40,401 nucleotides of DNA, taken from assembly GCA_051453625.1 (NCBI GenBank), contig JBOZIK010000001.1, positions 204,209,738-204,250,138 on the forward strand, in the 5' to 3' direction. The notes beneath the pieces are model-generated. The model had not been told where the DNA came from. It saw only the letters and a program-made list of their open reading frames with translations, and did not search any database. Each line of letters opens with the position of its first letter. Position 1 is the first letter of the stretch. Positions 22,605 to 32,613 of this stretch are shown here, piece by piece. This DNA comes from Welwitschia mirabilis. Taxonomy: Eukaryota; Gnetophyta; Gnetopsida; Welwitschiales. The translations under genes were made by a program, and so were the position numbers.

Positions 22605-22620
22605 TGGTATCAAAGTGAGG
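22605..22620 (+). promoter_or_regulatory. Primer-binding site, C2 copy A
   Basis: tggtatcaaagtgagg follows the LTR end by two bases and is complementary to the initiator tRNA-Met 3' end with a few changes. Copy B has the undamaged form at 26162. Confidence 0.85.
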
Positions 22621-22667
22621 TTGAGTAACAAATCCTAATAGATTTCTGCTCCACTCATCCCTAGAAA

Positions 22668-24130
22668 ATGAGTCAGCTCACAGAAGAAAATTCTGTCACA
22701 AGACCTTGATTCTTTGATGGAATAAATTATGATTATTAGAAAGCAAAGATGAGGATTTTATTCAATCCATTGACTTTGAAATATGGGAGTCTATTATTAA
22801 TGGATATTATCTTCCTACTGTGAAGGATCCTGTAATCAAGTTAGCTACTCTAAAGAGCAAGTACAAATGGACACCAAATGAAAAATTAACTATAACTTAC
22901 AACTTCAAAGGACTAAATGCCATATTTTGTGTCATAGGATTAAAAGATTTTAAAAGATTTGTAAATTGCACAACTGTCAAAGAATCTTGGGATATTTTGG
23001 AAACTGCTCATGAAGGAACCAACCTAGTAAAGCAGACTAGGCTTTAAATTCTGGTCACTTAGTTTGAAGATCTAAAGATGGAGGATGATGAAGTATAAAT
23101 GATTTATTTACCAAGCTAATAGATATTGTAAATTCTGTTCATGGCTTAGGTAAAACTATTGAAGATCAAGAGTAGTTCACAAAGCCTTTAGATCTCTACC
23201 TGAAAGGTTTAAAGAAAAAATAACTACCATTAAAGAAAGCAAGGGACTGAATGTTATGAAGATGGATGAACTTTAAGGAAACTATCATACATTTAAGCTC
23301 AAATTTGAAAAACAAAGAAGAAAAATGTGGCATTAACTATCACTCATGAAATTCCTAAGATCATGAATGAATCTAACTAAGAACCAAAAAGTGATGATGA
23401 AGTGGCTTTTCTAGATAGAAGATTCAACCACTTCGTGCAGAGATGATAAGGTGGAGGTTAGTCTAAGAGATCACTAAAAAGAAAAGACGAAGAACAACAT
23501 AAAATTCAGTGCTATTCATGCAAAGGTTTTGATCATACATCAAGTATCTCCTCAAATAATAGAAAATATGATAAAAGAAAAGGAAAGAAAGTCCTATCAG
23601 CAACATGGGATAATGAAGAAAGTGAGAGTGAACTAAACTTAGATTTAAAACATGGTGGAATTTCTCTTATGTCCATCATCAATGAAAAGGTATGCTCCAC
23701 TCCTTTCATTAATTCAGTTATTAGTAATGAGACACTAAATAATATAGAAATGGAATTATATTTGAAATGTCAAATTCTAGCTCATAAAGTAAATAATTTG
23801 AGAAAAGAAAATGAAAACCTTTTAGATAAGCTTGAGATTAGCGAAAAGAAAATTAAAGATCTGAAAATTAACCTTGCCTCAACCTCCTATCATATTAAAA
23901 AAAAGTCCCTAGCAAATCATTTCCTAGCTTGTTAAATCCTTATCATTATTCATGCTTCAAACCTTTATCTAAGATAAACTCTAAAAACACTTTAGTAAAT
24001 ATTACCTACCATTATTGCAACAAAAACCATTATTGCAACAAAAAGGATCATTTTAAGATTGATTGTATCTTTCATAAAAGTTGGTTTCCTTACCCCATGT
24101 TAGGTTCTAAATTATTCTTTCCCAAAAATT
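22668..24130 (+). pseudogene. C2 copy A gag
   Basis: The start ATG at 22668 gives MSQLTEENSVTRP and then FFDGINYDY, a stop and KAKM. The stop replaces the Trp of the family's YW-K. The stretch 22820-23047 carries the capsid-like part (WTPNEKLTI, NFKGLNAIF, VKESWDILETAHEGTNLVK). After a frameshifted section comes a first knuckle remnant IQCYSCKGFDHTSSIS (about 23500-23547) with the last Cys changed to Ser. A coiled-coil stretch at 23669-23935 (LRKENENLLDKLEISEKKIKDLK) follows, then a second knuckle remnant lacking its first Cys and carrying an 18-bp duplication. Gag would form the particle shell. Copy B at 26226 is its sister. Confidence 0.8.
24009..24044 (+). repeat. 18-bp in-frame tandem duplication in copy A second knuckle
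   Basis: ccattattgcaacaaaaa occurs twice in a row (24009-24026 and 24027-24044). It adds six residues and doubles the HYCNK part of the second CCHC-like motif. Copy B has a single unit at the same place (about 27559-27576). Confidence 0.85.
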
Positions 24131-24189
24131 AAATCAATATGTAAGCAAAAACAAACACCTGAAGTGGATTTCAAAATTTTCAAATAAAA

Positions 24190-25501
24190 GCCTATTAATA
24201 CAAATGTATTTAAAAGTAACTAATTATTCTTATTGGTATCTAGACAGTGGTTGCTCTAGATATATGATAGGTGATAAGTCCAACTTCATCAACTTCAAGG
24301 AATACAATGGAGGTGAAGGAACTTTTGGGAATAATAAAAGAGCTCAAATTGAAGGCATTGGAAGTGTTGATGGAGGTAACTTATCTAATATTTAAAATGT
24401 ATTATTTATGAATGGATTAAAGCATAATTTATTAAGAATTAATCAAATTTACGATAAAGGTCATAGAGTATTTTTTGATGAAAATAAAAGTATTGTAAAA
24501 CATGATAAAATAGATCAATTGTTATTTATAGCAATTAGATGCAAAAATGTGTATTATGTAAATCAATCCAATAATTCTACTTATCTCTCTTCTCATATTC
24601 AATAAGAAGTTATCTCACATCAATGTTTAGGACACATCAGTTTTAATTCATTGAAGAAATTATATCATTATAAGATAGTAAGAGATTTTTCTAAAATTTC
24701 TTCCTCTTATAAAGGACTATGTGATGCTTGTCAAAAGGGAAAATAAGCTAGAACGTCTCATAAAAGATTTAGTAACATTACAACTAGCAAACCTTTAGAT
24801 TTAATTCATATGAATTTGGGTGGGTTTATTCAAACTGCTAATCTATCCAGAAAAAGATATTTTATAGTTATGCTTGATGACTTTTCTCATTTTTCATAGG
24901 TGACTTTTCTTCATGCAAAGTCTGATACATATGAATATTTCATTAAAATTGGTAAGAAGCTTCAAACTAAAAAGGGATATGTTATAAAGAAAATATGAAG
25001 TAATCATGATAGAGAGTTTAAAAATGAAAGATTTAAACTATACTACAATTCAAATGGAATTAGCCATGACTTTTTAGCTCCTAAAACCTCTCAACAAAAT
25101 GGAATAGCTAAAAGAAAAAATTGAACTTTACTAGATATGATAAGAGTTATGATAGATGATAAGGATATTCCAAAATGGTTTTGGGATGAAGTAGTGAACA
25201 CAACTTGTCATATTTCAAATAGAGTGTATCTAAGGCCTAGAACTTTTAAAAATTATTATGAACTCTAGAAAGGAAAGAATCCAAATATGTCTTATTTTAA
25301 AACCTTTGGAAGTAAGTGCTTCATTATAAGAGATAGAGAAGATTTAGAAAAATTTGATTTTAACTTAGATAAAGGAATCTTTTTGGGGTACTCTTAATCT
25401 AGTAGAGCCTATAGAGTGTTCAAGAAATGTACTCTACATATGGAAGAATCTATTAATGTAAAAATTCATGATGTTTCAAATACCTCAAAATCCATTAATC
25501 T
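24190..25501 (+). pseudogene. C2 copy A pol: protease and integrase
   Basis: From 24204 to the gap at 25502 a single frame holds with eight stops. Protease: YWYLDSGCSRYM with the catalytic D-S-G at 24243-24251. Pre-integrase: HQCLGHISFNSLKKL and CDACQKGK (about 24620-24745). Integrase core: all three catalytic acids are replaced. HMNL has Asn for Asp (24813), SNHDREF has Asn for Asp (25002) and GIAKRKN has Lys for Glu (25110), each explained by G to A. Later blocks PKWFWDEVVNTTCHISNRV and the GYS-x-SSRAYRVF segment are clear. RT is missing because the copy ends in gaps. The frame is long and unshifted, so decay came mainly by base changes. Confidence 0.85.
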
Positions 25502-25601
25502 NNNNNNNNNNNNNNNNNNNNNNNNNNNNNNNNNNNNNNNNNNNNNNNNNNNNNNNNNNNNNNNNNNNNNNNNNNNNNNNNNNNNNNNNNNNNNNNNNNN
25601 N
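25502..25601. other. Assembly gap (100 N) with duplicated flanks
   Basis: The 47 bases before the gap's short lead-in (25435-25481, from tacatatgga to ttcaaat) are repeated exactly after it (25602-25648). The sequences then diverge. This looks like two overlapping contig ends, perhaps from different copies or alleles, placed side by side. The flanks are the link between integrase and RT. Confidence 0.9.
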
Positions 25602-25855
25602 TACATATGGAAGAATCTATTAATGTAAAAATTCATGATGTTTCAAATTCCTTGAAATACATTGATATTGATGAAGATATAATTCCTTCCTATCTTATAC
25701 ATTAAAATGAAGAAATCTCAAAAGATAAGGCTATCCCAGAAATTAAGGAACTCAACGATCATCCTTTAGATTTCATAAATAAAAATGTTCAGTAAGGAAT
25801 TATCACTAAAAATTCTCTTAAAAACTTTAGTGCTTATGTCTCTCTTGTATCTTAA
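25602..25855 (+). pseudogene. C2 pol, integrase-RT linker piece between gaps
   Basis: Reads YMEES-type linker sequence (INVKIHDVSNS), DIDEDIIPSY, IKELNDHPLDF and NYL-like fragments. It parallels copy B at about 28955-29200 (INLNEYLIPSY, IKELKDHPLKS, ITRNYLKKF). No catalytic motif is in this piece. It may belong to copy A or to a third copy because both edges are gaps. Confidence 0.65.
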
Positions 25856-25955
25856 NNNNNNNNNNNNNNNNNNNNNNNNNNNNNNNNNNNNNNNNNNNNN
25901 NNNNNNNNNNNNNNNNNNNNNNNNNNNNNNNNNNNNNNNNNNNNNNNNNNNNNNN
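25856..25955. other. Assembly gap (100 N)
   Basis: A round 100 N suggests a gap of unknown real length. The left flank is pol linker and the right flank is the 3' portion of an LTR, so RT, RNase H and the rest of an element could be missing here. Confidence 0.9.
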
Positions 25956-25975
25956 ATGACTTCAACGGTTCATTA

Positions 25976-26159
25976 AGAAGCTAATATATGCCAACCAAGG
26001 ACAAAGAGTCTAAGAAGCTGAAGGGTGGTGTCTATTCACTATTGAATATCTTGCTTTTGTATTACATGTCTACTTGTTTTATTTGCAGGCTATGAAAAAC
26101 AAGGAAATTGATTTTTAAAGACCTATTCATCCCCCTCTAGGGTCGATCCTCTACTTTCA
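25976..26159 (+). repeat. Partial LTR (U5 end) before copy B
   Basis: From aagctaatatatgccaacc to ctctactttCA this matches the last 185 bases of the C2 LTRs. It differs from both outer LTRs at shared positions (for example ggacaaagagtctaag against ggataggaggtctaag), so the two outer LTRs resemble each other more than either resembles this one. Confidence 0.8.
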
Positions 26160-26161
26160 AT

Positions 26162-26177
26162 TGGTATCAGAGCAAGG
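26162..26177 (+). promoter_or_regulatory. Primer-binding site, C2 copy B
   Basis: tggtatcagagcaagg begins with the full 12-base initiator tRNA-Met complement TGGTATCAGAGC, two bases after the partial LTR. Confidence 0.9.
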
Positions 26178-26225
26178 TTAAGTAATAAATCTTAACAGAT
26201 CTCTGCTCCCACTCATCCCTAGAAA

Positions 26226-27620
26226 ATGAGTCAACCCACTGAAGGAAATTCTATCACAAGACCTCCCTTCTTTGATGGAATAAATTATGGTTATTAGAAA
26301 GTAAAGATATGAGTCTTTGTTCAATCCATTGACCTGGAAATCTAGGATTCTATTATTAATGGGTATTATTCTCCTATTGTGCAGGATTCAGTTACGAAGT
26401 TGACAATTCCAAAAAGCAAGGACAAATGGATACCAGACGAGAAACAAGTAACAACTTGCAACTTCAAAGGACTTTGTGCTATAGGTCCAGAAGATTTTAA
26501 AAGAGTGGTGAACTTCACCACTGTTAAAGAAGCATGAAATATCTTTAAAACCGCTCATGAAGGAATAAATCTAGTAAAGTAGGCTAAGCTTCAAATGCTT
26601 ATTACCTAGTTTGAAGACCTAAAGATGGAAGATGATGAAAGGATAAATGATTTTTTTACAAAACTAGTAGATATTGTAAATTTTATGTGTGGATTAGGTG
26701 AAGCAATTAAAGAATCAAGAGTAGTTCATAAAGCCTTGAGATCTCTGCCTAAAAGGTCCGAATCAAAAGTGACCTCTATAGAGGAAAGCAAGAACCTAAA
26801 CATCATGAAACTGGATGAACTCCAAGAGAACCTTTACAGTTTTGAGCTGATATTTGGAAATTAGAAGAAGAAGAGTGTGGCGTTATCTACCACACATGAA
26901 GTTCTTGAAATCAAGGATGGATCTGACTTAGAACCAGAAATCGATGATGAAGTGGATCTTCTAGCCAGAAGGTTCAGATGCTTCATGCAGAGATAACAAG
27001 ATGGAGGTCAATTTAGAAGACCACCAAGAAGGAAACATGAAGGACATCATGAAATTCAATGCTATTCTTGAAAAGGTTTTGGTAAAACTTCAAATGTCTG
27101 CCCTAACAACAAAAAAGATGACAACAGAGAGGAAAAGAAAGTCTTATCTACAACATAGGACAATGAAAAAAGTGAAAGTGAACAAAACTCAGATTCAGAA
27201 CATGGTGGTTTCTCTCTCATGGCTATCATCGATGAAAATGTATGTTCTACTTTTTATATTGATTCAGTTATTAGTGAAGATACACTTAATGATATTAAAT
27301 TAGAGTTATATTTGGAATGTCAAAATCTAGCTCATAGAGTAAACCAACTAAGAAAAGAAAATAAGCTTCTTATAAATAAGCTTGAGATTAGGAAAAAGAA
27401 TATTAAAGATCTGAAAAGTAACCTTGCTTCAACTTCCTGTAGAGTTAAGGATCAAGCCTCCAGAAAATCGTTCCCTAGCTTATTTAATTTTTATCACTGC
27501 TCTCATTTCAAATCCTTGTCTAAGGCAAATTCCAAGATGTCTTTAGCTGATATCACCTTTCATTATTGTAATAAAAAGGGTCATTCTAAGATTAATTGTA
27601 TCTTTAGCAAAAGTTGATTT
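26226..27620 (+). pseudogene. C2 copy B gag
   Basis: ATG at 26226 gives MSQPTEGNSITRPPFFDGIN, then Y and a stop for the family's YW. The capsid-like part is well kept at 26625-26864 (ERINDFFTKLVDIVNF, VVHKALRSLPKR, VTSIEESKNLNIMKLDEL). The first knuckle remnant at about 27055-27107 reads CYS, a stop, KGFGKTSNVC: the second Cys is a stop and the His is Lys. The frame 27219-27617 holds the coiled coil (LAHRVNQLRKENKLLINKLE) and a second knuckle FHYCNKKGHSKINC lacking its first Cys. The overlapping frame 27001-27303 is a shadow except for local matches. The breaks differ from copy A, so the two copies decayed separately. Confidence 0.8.
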
Positions 27621-27699
27621 CTTTACTTTCTTTTAGAATCTAAGTTTACTTTTACCAAAAATTCTCATCCTGTTGCAAACAGAAATAAATGTCTGAGGT

Positions 27700-28990
27700 G
27701 GATTCCGAAGTCTATAACTAAAAGCCTATTAATCCAAACAGCTTTAAACACAACTAATCATTCTTATTGGTATCTAGATAGTGGATGCTTGAGACATATG
27801 ACAGGTGACAAATCAAACTTCATCAGCTTCAAGGAATACAATGGAGGAGAAGTCACTTTCGAGAACAATGGAAGAGCTCAAATTGAAGGAATTAGAAGCA
27901 TCGGTGGAGGTAACTTATCGAATATTCACAATGTTTTATTTGCCAACGAATTGAAGCATAATTTGTTAAGCATTAGTTAGATTTGTGATAAGGGTTATAA
28001 AGGCTTTTTCGATGAAAAAATGTATTGAGAAACATGGAAAAACCGATTAACCTTTATTCATAGCAAATAGACATGAAAATATGTATTGTGTAAATCAATT
28101 GAATAACTTTACATGTATATCTTCTTATACTCAAGATGATGTTATCTAACATCAGTATTTAGGTTATATTAGTTTTGCTACTTTGAAAAAATTATGTCCT
28201 AATGAGATAGTTAGGGATCTTCCTAAAATCTCTTTTTCTCTCAAAGAGCTATGTGACACTTGTCAAAAGGGAAAACAAACTAGAACATCTCATAAAAAAG
28301 GTTAGTAATATTACAACTAGTAAAACTCTAGAGTTAATTCATATGGTTTTAGTATCCTAAAAAAGATATTTTCTAGTTATGGTTAATAATTTATCTAGAT
28401 TTTCATGGGTATCTTTTCTTCATGCAAAATCTGATGCCTATGAAAATTCCACTAAAATTTGTAAGAAGCTTCAAACTAAAAAGGGGTATGTAATAAATAA
28501 AATACAAAATGATCATAATAAAGAATTTGAAAATGAAATATTTAATATTTATTGTAACTTAAATGAAATTGGCCATGAGTTCTCAGCCACTAAAACCCTT
28601 CAACAAAATGGAATAGCTGAAAAAAAAAAATCAAACTCTACTAGATATGATAAGAGCAATGATAAATGAGAAGAATATTCCAAAATGGTTTTGAAAAGTA
28701 GGAAACAAAGCATGTCATATATCAAACAGAGTTTATTTAAGGCTTGGAACTTCTAAAACCTCTTATGAACTTTGAAATGGAAAGAAGTTAAATATATCTT
28801 ACTTTAAAAGATTTGGAAGTAAATGCTTCATTTTGAGAGATATAGAGAAATTAGCAAAATTTAATTCTAAGTCAGATGAAGAAATATTTTTAGGATATTC
28901 TCAATCCATTAGAGCTTATAGAGTGTTTAATAACAAACTCTTCATATGAAAGAATAGATTAATGTAAAAAATCATAATATTTTAAATACC
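27700..28990 (+). pseudogene. C2 copy B protease and integrase
   Basis: Protease: YWYLDSGCLRHMTGDKSNF at about 27765-27825, with the D-S-G triad intact, then GRAQIEGIRSIGGGNLSNIH. A frameshift follows near 28020. Pre-integrase: CDTCQKGKQTRTSHK (about 28254-28298). Integrase: the first catalytic Asp is Val (HMVL, about 28340). The second Asp (NDHNKEF, about 28505) and the Glu (NGIAEKK, about 28612) remain. The open stretch 28379-28669 covers the core. After a poly-A run at 28619-28630 the frame shifts, and later blocks (GYSQSIRAYRVF, about 28895-28930) appear in another frame. Confidence 0.8.
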
Positions 28991-29199
28991 TCAGAATCCA
29001 TTAACCTTAATGAATATCTAATTCCTTCCTATTCTATTAATTAATTTGAAAAAATCTTAAAAGATAAGATAATACTAAAAATTAAGGAACTCAAAGATCA
29101 TCCTCTAAAATCTATTATTAGAAATGTTTAGCAAGGTAGTATTACTAGAAATTATCTTAAAAAATTTATTACTCATGTCTCTCTATTATTTCAAATAGA

Positions 29200-30690
29200 A
29201 CTTAAATCTTTTAAAGAGGTCAAATATAACTACTTAGATTAATGTCATGCAAGAGGAACTTGAACAATTTACTAGAAATCAGGTTTGGACACTTGTTTCA
29301 AAACCAACTGGGAAAAAATGTCATAGGCAAAAAGTGAATTTTCAGAAATAAAGTAAATGTGAAAAAAGAGATTACCAAGAACAAAGCTAGATTAGTGGCT
29401 CAAGGGTACTCTCAAATAGAAGGAGTAGATTATGGAGACACTTTTGCATTGGTTGCTTGATTAAAATCAATAAAGATGATTTTACCTTTTACTTTCTATA
29501 AGAAAATGAAAGTCTTTAAATAGATGTAAAAAGTGCATTTCTTAATGGACACATTGAAGAAGAAGTTTATGTAAAATAACCTTAAGAATTCTCTAATATC
29601 ATAAACCTGATTATGGTATAAACTTAACAAGACATTGTATGAGTTAAAACAAGCTCCTAGAGCTTGGTATGAAAAGATATTTTCTTTCTTATTTTAAAAT
29701 GAATTTTTTTAAAGTTTTTATTAATATAAATTTATTTAGAAAAGTTTTAATTGATGATTTAATTTTGATGCAAATCTATATGCATGATATTATTTTTGGT
29801 TCAACAAATGTAAATTTGTCAAATAATTTTGTAAGAATAATGAGTTTAGAGTTTAAAATGAGCATGATTGAATTAGTAAATATGTTTTTGTGTCTACAAT
29901 TCAACAACATGAATATGGTATTTTTATAAATCAAAAGAAATAGTCCTTAGACTTAATAAAAAAATTTAAATTGAAGAATGAAAAATGCATAAACTCTCCA
30001 ATGGCCACAAATGTTAAACTTTCTTTTGATGAAAATGGCAAGGATGTGGATTGAAAGGTATATCATATTATTATTGGAAGTATATTATATCTAATAGTTA
30101 GTTTCCTTGACATAGCTTTTAGTATTAGTTTGTGTGTTAGGTATTAAAGTGCAAACCAAAGAAATCAGATCTTACTACTACAAAGATAATACTTTACTAT
30201 GTAAAAGTTACTTTAGACTTTGGATTATGGTTTTCAAATAATACTCCCTTAAGCTTAATAGGTTATAGCAATGTATATTGGGCTAGATGCAAATATGATC
30301 ACAAGAGCATGAGTGGTGGATGTTTCTTCTTTGGAAATTATCTAACTACATGATATAGCAAGAAATAATACTTCATATCTCTTTCTACAGCCAAAGCTAA
30401 GTACATAGTTACTGAAGCATGTTGCACTTAGACCTTGTGGATGAAAGGAACCTTGAAGGATTATGGTCTGAATATTACAAAAGTATCAATCTTATGTGAT
30501 AACTTAAGTGCTATTCAAACCGCTCACAATCTAGTTCAACATACTCACACTAAGCACATCAATATCAGGTATCATTTTATTTGAGAATTGGTAGAAAAGA
30601 AAATCATTAGTTTAGAATATGTTGTACTAAAGATAAATTAGTAGATTTATTTACGAAACCTTTATCATTTGATCATTACTCTACACTTCA
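29200..30690 (+). pseudogene. C2 copy B reverse transcriptase and RNase H
   Basis: RT starts near 29245 with MQEELEQFTRNQVWTLV. It has IDVKSAFLNGHIEEEVYVK (about 29518-29576), LKQAPRAWYE (about 29645-29672) and the open stretch 29669-29929. There the active site at 29777-29788 reads YMHD for YVDD (first Asp lost), followed by IIFGSTNVNLSNNFV. RNase H: LIGYSNVYWARCKYDHKSMSGGCF (about 30255-30330), LSTAKAKYIVTEACC (about 30381-30425), the third acidic region in ILCDNLSAIQTAHN (about 30490-30530) and THTKHINIRYHF (about 30547-30583). It makes cDNA from element RNA and degrades the RNA strand. Many stops and shifts make it inactive. Confidence 0.8.
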
Positions 30691-30779
30691 TTTTTTGCAT
30701 ATCAAATCTGAAAAGGACTTGGAAAACCCAGCTTCATTTAAACAATAGAGTTTAGTTGAGGGTTTAAACCTTAGTTGTA

Positions 30780-31180
30780 ATATAAGTTTAAATCTCAGTC
30801 GACCCCCTTTTTAAAGTAGGGTGACCACTTTTCTTTCAATTTTTCTTTTATTAAACTTTTCTCTTCACTCAGTCGATCAAACTTTTTATTGGGTTGACTG
30901 GTTTAATTCTAGTTTTCCTCTAATATCTTATAGTAACTGAGTTAACCATACATTTTCTTTTGGTCGACCTCATTAAGTGCCATTTTTAGTTACATTGGAT
31001 TGACCTCAACTTATCTCTAGGTCGATCAAGTTTGATTCAGTTTTAACTATTAGATTCTCGTCATGCAGGATCAACCGCATATGTCTCTAGGTCGACCATT
31101 CTCTTACTATTCTAGTTTTTAAAATTTTACATAGATCAACTAACCTTATGATCAGTTACCCACATTTAAGATGGTGTGTT
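30780..31180 (+). repeat. C2 post-pol zone of GTCGACC words
   Basis: Better-preserved copies of the word seen in the LTRs lie between RNase H and the extra ORF: cagtcgaccccc, gggtgaccac, cagtcgatca, gggttgactgg, ggtcgacctc, ggattgacctc, ggtcgatcaa, ggatcaaccg, ggtcgaccat and agatcaacta. Spacing is irregular, about 20-60 bases. ggtcgacc is itself a palindrome. The corresponding place in C1 holds agatgtct words. Confidence 0.7.
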
Positions 31181-31399
31181 GCGAATGTTAAAATATGCCC
31201 ATCATTTTATCGTTTTCTTATTTTCTATTCTCCATCTATCATTTTCTGAGCTTTAAGGGACCCTATTCAACTTTTTCCATACTTTTTCTCTCAGATATGG
31301 GCTTAAAATAACATCTTAATAGCCAAGAGAGGAATTTAGAAAGAGAAGAAAGGAGGCAACCATTAAACCTCTTAGTTATGTGTTCTTCAAGATAAACAT

Positions 31400-32307
31400 T
31401 AAGTAATTGAGATACTTTAAAAAGTATTTTAAAATCAGCCCTATAGCTTTAAAAAGAACTTGTAAGCCTGTCCAATTTCTAACCTTGAGGGAGATTCAGA
31501 CTTTGCTAGAAGAGATTGACTGGGGATATTTCTTTGATGTTTCTGGTACCTACTATCCTCTGGTAACTAGGTTATTTTATTCAAATGCTATATTTTATGC
31601 CTTCCAATCTACTTTCATTACTTCAATATTTGGCTAAGAAATGTACATCACTTCAAATCTCATAGATTCTCTCACGGGCTTCTAGAGGAAACTGGAATGA
31701 ATACTGACCTATGGCTAAATATTTTAAGGAAAAGAACATGGCCACTCAACATGTTTGAGGTACACATGTCACTTGGAAGAAGACTCTCAAAGCTTCCTAT
31801 CTTCTTTCAAGATTTTGACTACTATACCTCATTATGTCATAGAACTTTTTGATAGTTTCTAGGCACAGAGATGAGCTCTTTAACTATCTGGTATTCCTAC
31901 TTTATATGATAAACAGAAGAAGAGATATTAATGCTTCTAGGATCATGCTAAAGCACATGGTTAACCAGTTTTATCCTTATAAAAGGCATGATCTACCACA
32001 TCCCTTCCTTATTACATGAATTTGTCATTACTTTAACATTTGTCATCTGGCTAGGCAGGAGATTCAAAATCCCATGACGCCCATTAATCATGCTACCTTG
32101 TCTAGGATGCATATTTTTAAAGAACCAACTGCTCCTTTTAGGCCTAACATCAAGGCCTCTAAGACCTTAGATATCCTTCATCTTATGCACTATACTGACT
32201 TACAGATGTGTCACGTCAAAGAAACCCTCATTGCTAGTGGTACTCTAGTTGCTGACATCTCTCAAAGTGAGGGTGCTCAGTCTTCTAAGTCCTCTGAGTC
32301 TAATTAA
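31400..32307 (+). pseudogene. C2 3' extra ORF, putative plant transposon protein-like
   Basis: The first open part, 31407-31637, reads LLEEIDWGYFFD and YYPLVTRLFYSNAIF. This resembles the E-x-GW ... P-x-LV-x-x-FY-A-N pattern of the plant-specific 'putative plant transposon protein' domain. Downstream in broken frame are RHRDELFNYLVFLLYMI, then DINASRIMLKHMV, then HDLPHPFLIT (about 31865-32020), which fit the C-terminal half of that domain. The frame 32074-32307 gives LSRMHIFKEP and ends in a Ser-rich tail with TAA at 32305. It sits between copia RNase H and the PPT. Molecular function is unknown. The domain assignment is from memory of the pattern. Confidence 0.55.
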
Positions 32308-32369
32308 GTCTATGTGTCTTTCTCTTTCTTTTCTACTTTTTTTTTGTACTTCCTATCCTTGATTTTGTT

Positions 32370-32386
32370 AAAAAGTGGGAGAAAAA
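32370..32386 (+). promoter_or_regulatory. Second PPT-like run upstream of the PPT
   Basis: aaaaagtgggagaaaaa lies about 230 bases before the LTR-adjacent tract, in the context ttttgtt-aaaaa that usually precedes a copia PPT. Repeated PPT-like tracts before the 3' LTR are reported for Sirevirus-like elements. Confidence 0.35.
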
Positions 32387-32599
32387 TTTATATTTGTACT
32401 TAGGATATCACTTTTGGTTACTTTTATGATGTAATCCAAACTTTTTGAGTAATACAAAGAAATATTTTGATTATGAAAATCTCTTTGATCTTTACTAGAT
32501 TTCTTTCATGCAAAACTCATATAAATTTAATTAATTTTGAAGTTAAATGAGTTAGGGGAAGAAATCATATGTTAAATTATTATTTTTTCTCAATAATTG

Positions 32600-32613
32600 A
32601 CAAAGGGAGAGTT
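32600..32613 (+). promoter_or_regulatory. Polypurine tract of C2
   Basis: acaaagggagagtt ends where the 3' LTR begins (TGTTGAG at 32614). It fixes the LTR border together with the alignment to the 5' LTR. Confidence 0.8.
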
